A DNA stretch of 64,000 nt from Emticicia sp. 21SJ11W-3 (GTDB taxonomy: Bacteria; Bacteroidota; Bacteroidia; Cytophagales; Spirosomataceae), in the NCBI RefSeq assembly GCF_024138715.1, contig NZ_CP092074.1, positions 2,356,001 through 2,420,000 on the forward strand, given 5' to 3'. The notes under the pieces were generated by a model, which worked only from the letters and a program-made list of their open reading frames with translations, had not been told where the DNA came from and searched no databases. Each line of letters opens with the position of its first letter. Within the stretch, counting starts at the first letter, position 1. The translations under genes and the position numbers were made by a program. Below are positions 61,123 through 64,000 of the stretch, in pieces.

Positions 61123-61575
61123 TCAGAAATCGATATGGCAGTTAATCCACTCACCATCAAATCTGGTCGGAAAATTCTTTCTGTAAAAGTTAATGGCCGG
61201 CTCGTTCCAGTCCAGCACCTGCCACATAATACCCGTACAATTGGTTTTGTGGGCCTCTTCAATTGTTTTGTCAAACAATTGTTTGCCCAGCCCGTTACCA
61301 CGCATAGCCTCGGTAACCACTATGTCTTCCAGATACAGCCGTTTGCCTTTCCATGTAGAGTAACGGAAATAATATATAGATATTCCTTGTATTTTACCAT
61401 CAACCTCGGCCACAAAACAACCAAATATTTTGTTTTTTCCGAAGCCATCTTTCAGCATCATTTCTACCGTGTTGGTAACCTGTTCCGGCGCTTTTTCATA
61501 AACGGCTAGTTCATATACCAGATCAAAAACCTGTGGTACATCCTCTTTTCTTATTTTTCTAATCTTTATTTTCAT
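61123..61575 (-). CDS. GNAT-family N-acetyltransferase
   Basis: The 150-residue protein has the GNAT core with the acetyl-CoA pyrophosphate loop in MRGNGLGKQLF near residue 92 and the late NEPAINFYRKNF motif. It resembles the SSAT/diamine acetyltransferase branch, so a polyamine or small amine is a possible substrate, which is not shown. It is 34 bp downstream of rluD on the same strand. Confidence 0.85.
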   Translation of the reverse strand: MKIKIRKIRKEDVPQVFDLVYELAVYEKAPEQVTNTVEMMLKDGFGKNKIFGCFVAEVDGKIQGISIYYFRYSTWKGKRLYLEDIVVTEAMRGNGLGKQLFDKTIEEAHKTNCTGIMWQVLDWNEPAINFYRKNFPTRFDGEWINCHIDF

Positions 61576-61609
61576 TAATAGGTTGTTTAATGGTTAGCAG
61601 TAGGCGCTT

Positions 61610-62641
61610 CTATTCAGTAACGTAATTCTCCCATTTGGCAAGCACATTCATAAAGTCTTGTGGTAGTTCGGTATCAAACTGCATCCATTGCTTGGTGCGA
61701 GGATGTATAAAACCCAGTGTTTTGGCATGGAGCGCCTGCCGTGGCATTAATTCAAAGCAGTTTTCTACAAATTGCTTATATTTATTAAATACCTGGCCCC
61801 TCAGAATTTTATCGCCACCATACTCGGCATCATTAAACAAAGGATGCCCCAGGTGTTTCATGTGTATGCGTATCTGGTGTGTACGGCCTGTTTCAAGGTT
61901 ACATTGCACCAGCGACACATAACGCAAGTCTTTCAGGATTTTGTAATGCGTAATGGCTTCTTTGCCGTAATCGCCATCCGGATACACATCAGATACTTTG
62001 CGGTTTCTAAGGCTGCGGCCAATATAATTATGAATTGTACCGGTTTCTTCTTTCGGTACACCCCAAACCAAAGCATAGTATGTTCTTTCAATTGAATGCT
62101 CAAAAAACTGATTGGCCAGGTAGGTCATGGCATAATCGTTCTTGGCAATAACAAGTAAGCCGGATGTATCTTTATCAATGCGATGCACCAGACCGGGGCG
62201 GATTTCGCCGTTGCGATGGGTAGGCAGGTTTTGCAGGTAATAAATTAAACCGTTTACCAGCGTGCCTGTCCAGTTGCCAAAGGCAGGGTGTACCACCATA
62301 CCTGCAGGTTTGTTGATAATCAGGATGTCGTCGTCTTCATAAACAATATTGAGTGGGATATCCTCAGGTATCAGCTCGGTATTGCGTGGAGGCTTAGGCA
62401 AAGAATAGGTGATAACATCAAACGGTTTAACCTTATAGCTTGCCTTGGCCGATTGACCGTTTACCTTAATGGTTTCGGCATCAATGGCGTTCTGGATGCG
62501 GTTGCGCGAAATATTCTTTGAAAAATGCGGCAGGTATTTATCAAGGCGCATCAAAGCCTGGCCTTTATCCACCACAATCCGCTGGTGTTCATAAAGTTCT
62601 TCCTCGTCGTCGTTATCTATATTATCTTGTATTTCAGACAT
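61610..62641 (-). CDS. rluD: RluD-type 23S rRNA pseudouridine synthase
   Basis: The 343-residue protein has an N-terminal S4 RNA-binding domain (about 28-85) and the pseudouridine synthase core with the catalytic Asp in VHRIDKDTSGLLV, preceded by NKPAGMVVHPA. The family modifies U1911, U1915 and U1917 in helix 69 of 23S rRNA. The protein begins with a very acidic stretch (IDNDDEEELYE) that is often seen in this family in Bacteroidota. Confidence 0.93.
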   Translation of the reverse strand: MSEIQDNIDNDDEEELYEHQRIVVDKGQALMRLDKYLPHFSKNISRNRIQNAIDAETIKVNGQSAKASYKVKPFDVITYSLPKPPRNTELIPEDIPLNIVYEDDDILIINKPAGMVVHPAFGNWTGTLVNGLIYYLQNLPTHRNGEIRPGLVHRIDKDTSGLLVIAKNDYAMTYLANQFFEHSIERTYYALVWGVPKEETGTIHNYIGRSLRNRKVSDVYPDGDYGKEAITHYKILKDLRYVSLVQCNLETGRTHQIRIHMKHLGHPLFNDAEYGGDKILRGQVFNKYKQFVENCFELMPRQALHAKTLGFIHPRTKQWMQFDTELPQDFMNVLAKWENYVTE

Positions 62642-62683
62642 TCTGATTAATTTTGGAGCTAATCCTGTTTTTTGTGCAAAGAT

Positions 62684-63568
62684 ATGTTTGATTTTGAAAA
62701 AATACTAAATCTGCCCTCTCCATTAGCGCCTTTGACCGACACCGCCTTTGATGAAAAAGCGCTGAAAGTTTATGTAAAAAGAGATGATTTAATACATGCG
62801 CAGATTTCGGGCAACAAATGGCGCAAGCTAAAGTATAATTTGCTGCAGGCAAAAAGTAAGGGTTATAGCAAGCTGATAACCTTTGGCGGGGCGCATTCTA
62901 ATCATTTATATGCAATGGCTGCGGCTGGCAAGTATCTGGGTTTTGAAACCAGAGGAATAATAAGAGGCGACGAACTGAACGAAAACTCAAGCATTACCTT
63001 ACAGTACGCACATCAATGCGGTATGCATTTACTGTTTGTCTCAAGAGAAGCCTACCGTGAAAAAGAAAATCTGCTGAGTATTTATAGAAAAGACGATGAA
63101 TACATAGTGCCGGAAGGCGGCAGCAATGCACTGGCAATGGCAGGGGTAGCAGAAATGTATCAGGAAATAACAAGCCAGCTGGGCTATGCGCCCGATTATA
63201 TTTTTTGCCCGATAGGGTCTGGCGGAACAATGGCCGGTTTAATTAATGTTACAGACCAAACCAGAATAATGGGAGTATGTGTACTTAAAAACGCCGAGTA
63301 TCTTGAAACCGAGATACTGAATCTGATTGAAAACAAGGTTAATCTGAATAAAAAGAACTTCAGGTTTTTTCATGATTTTCATCAGGGCGGTTATGCTAAA
63401 AATAAACCCGAATTGAAAAGTTTTATAGAATGGTTTCAGCAGAAACATGGTTTTGATATTGAACACGTTTACTCGGGCAAAATGTTTTATGCGTTTTATG
63501 AATTGTTAAAAACCGAAATCAGGCCAGATAGTACCGTTGTATTAATTCATACAGGTGGCTTACGCTGA
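62684..63568 (+). CDS. PLP-dependent ACC deaminase / D-cysteine desulfhydrase-like enzyme
   Basis: The 294-residue fold-type II PLP enzyme has the cofactor lysine in ISGNKWRKLKYNL near residue 43, FGGAHSNHLYAMAAAG for substrate binding and PIGSGGTMAGL at the phosphate. ACC deaminase and D-cysteine desulfhydrase share this architecture and cannot be told apart safely here. The ATG at 62684 is chosen over a TTG four codons upstream. The gene diverges from rluD, with only 42 bp between starts. Confidence 0.82.
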   Translation: MFDFEKILNLPSPLAPLTDTAFDEKALKVYVKRDDLIHAQISGNKWRKLKYNLLQAKSKGYSKLITFGGAHSNHLYAMAAAGKYLGFETRGIIRGDELNENSSITLQYAHQCGMHLLFVSREAYREKENLLSIYRKDDEYIVPEGGSNALAMAGVAEMYQEITSQLGYAPDYIFCPIGSGGTMAGLINVTDQTRIMGVCVLKNAEYLETEILNLIENKVNLNKKNFRFFHDFHQGGYAKNKPELKSFIEWFQQKHGFDIEHVYSGKMFYAFYELLKTEIRPDSTVVLIHTGGLR

Positions 63569-63639
63569 TTCTGCCAAATTTAAATACATTTGTATCTTGT
63601 CTTAAGATTCATTCAACCAAAATATTAAACCTCTTCTCT

Positions 63640-64000
63640 ATGCAAATTGAAGTATTCAACGATTCTCAGGAATTAGCCACGCATACAGCGAAATTTATCA
63701 TTAATACAGTAAAAGAAAAACCCACAGCCACATTTATACTCACATCGGGTGACACCCCAGTGCAGAGCTATAAAAAAATTGTTGAGCTGGCTCAACCGGA
63801 AGACTTTGCACAAGCCACCTTTATAGGCCTCGACGAATGGGTTGGCATACCTGCCACAAGCGAGGGCAGTTGCAGGTATATTGTAGAAGAGAATCTACTG
63901 AAACCTTTAGGAATTAATACAGCGCAATATACTTTTTTTGATTCGATGACGGAAGACCTCCAAAGCGAATGCAAAAGGGTAGACCAGCTGATATTTGATA
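63640..64000 (+). CDS. NagB / 6-phosphogluconolactonase-family enzyme (3' truncated)
   Basis: The 120 residues seen before the window edge have FILTSGDTPVQSYKKIVEL (the phosphate-binding loop, where GGSTP is common) and FIGLDEWVGI (corresponding to the FNLDEYVGL block of NagB). This points to a sugar phosphate isomerase/deaminase, such as glucosamine-6-phosphate deaminase or a relative. The gene starts at the ATG at 63640, 71 bp after the PLP enzyme gene, and runs off the window. Confidence 0.8.
   Translation, partial: MQIEVFNDSQELATHTAKFIINTVKEKPTATFILTSGDTPVQSYKKIVELAQPEDFAQATFIGLDEWVGIPATSEGSCRYIVEENLLKPLGINTAQYTFFDSMTEDLQSECKRVDQLIFD

Noticed and set aside
61120-61509. 129-residue open frame on the plus strand
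   Set aside because: It lies wholly antisense to the GNAT gene, whose conserved motifs explain the coding signal.
1-64000. CRISPR arrays, tRNA, rRNA and insertion sequences
   Set aside because: I saw no regularly spaced repeats, no tRNA-like cloverleaf ending in CCA, no rRNA segments, and no transposase or integrase motifs.

Overview
The window looks like a chromosomal segment of a free-living Bacteroidota bacterium, most likely Cytophagales-like. The evidence is family content (BatB/BatC aerotolerance-type proteins, DUF3098, DUF3500, Fe-S APS-type CysH, a siroheme sulfite reductase with a C-terminal extension), promoter-like TAnnTTTG boxes at several starts, little Shine-Dalgarno sequence, and GTG or TTG starts in otherwise well conserved genes. 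Base composition is moderately AT-rich. I see no rRNA, tRNA, CRISPR array, transposase, integrase or phage structural genes. Most of the window is core genome, with accessory patches.

Layout. 1-2.9 kb: tail of an unknown gene, a BatB-like VWA protein, a BatC-like TPR protein and purC. 2.9-9.1 kb: gltD and gltB (glutamate synthase) on the minus strand behind a long upstream region with palindromes. 9.8-13.6 kb: a secreted GH108-type muramidase, a PAS histidine kinase with a single-domain response regulator, and about 600 bp of non-coding DNA with several inverted repeats. 13.6-20.4 kb: one minus-strand assimilatory sulfate reduction operon (sulfite reductase, cobA, TauE/SafE permease, cysH, cysD, cysN). 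20.9-22.8 kb: an acyl-CoA thioesterase, rnz and a STAS protein.

22.9-36.9 kb: a surface polysaccharide locus read leftward. It starts with an SLBB outer-membrane export protein and a Wzz/KpsE-like protein, then an ABC exporter (Wzm/Wzt with a C-terminal glycan-recognition domain). After these come a sugar aminotransferase, GT2, GT4, a GmhA-type isomerase, GT4, and two related GT8-like transferases on either side of a GT9 enzyme. The set suggests an ABC-transporter-dependent glycan with an aminosugar and possibly heptose. 37.0-40.1 kb: parE and pheA on the plus strand.

40.1-46.7 kb: a conserved housekeeping cluster on the minus strand (small membrane protein, ribF, truB, uppP, DUF3098, ftsX, plsC-like), followed by an FkbM methyltransferase broken by a frameshift at a homopolymer and a bifunctional-nuclease/UVR protein. 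46.9-50.9 kb: etfA/etfB, a TPR protein, an unknown protein and a type I asparaginase. 51-57.3 kb: an accessory cluster, mostly of exported proteins (DUF3500, beta-helix, serine hydrolase, NIPSNAP, YdjC-type deacetylase), interrupted by an AT-rich orphan gene. 57.4-64 kb: a PNPOx-like protein, a ferritin-like DUF2383 protein, a DAO-type oxidoreductase, an 11-mer-repeat LEA-like protein beside a small membrane protein, a GNAT enzyme, rluD, a PLP-dependent deaminase-like enzyme and the start of a NagB-family gene cut by the window edge.

The least explained items are the homopolymer frameshift in fkbM, the GT8-like paralogue that has lost its DxD motif, the sulfite reductase C-terminal extension, the tandem 11-mer protein, the AT-rich orphan at 54994-55509, the G-rich element that sits just before two start codons, and the palindromes upstream of gltB and the kinase.
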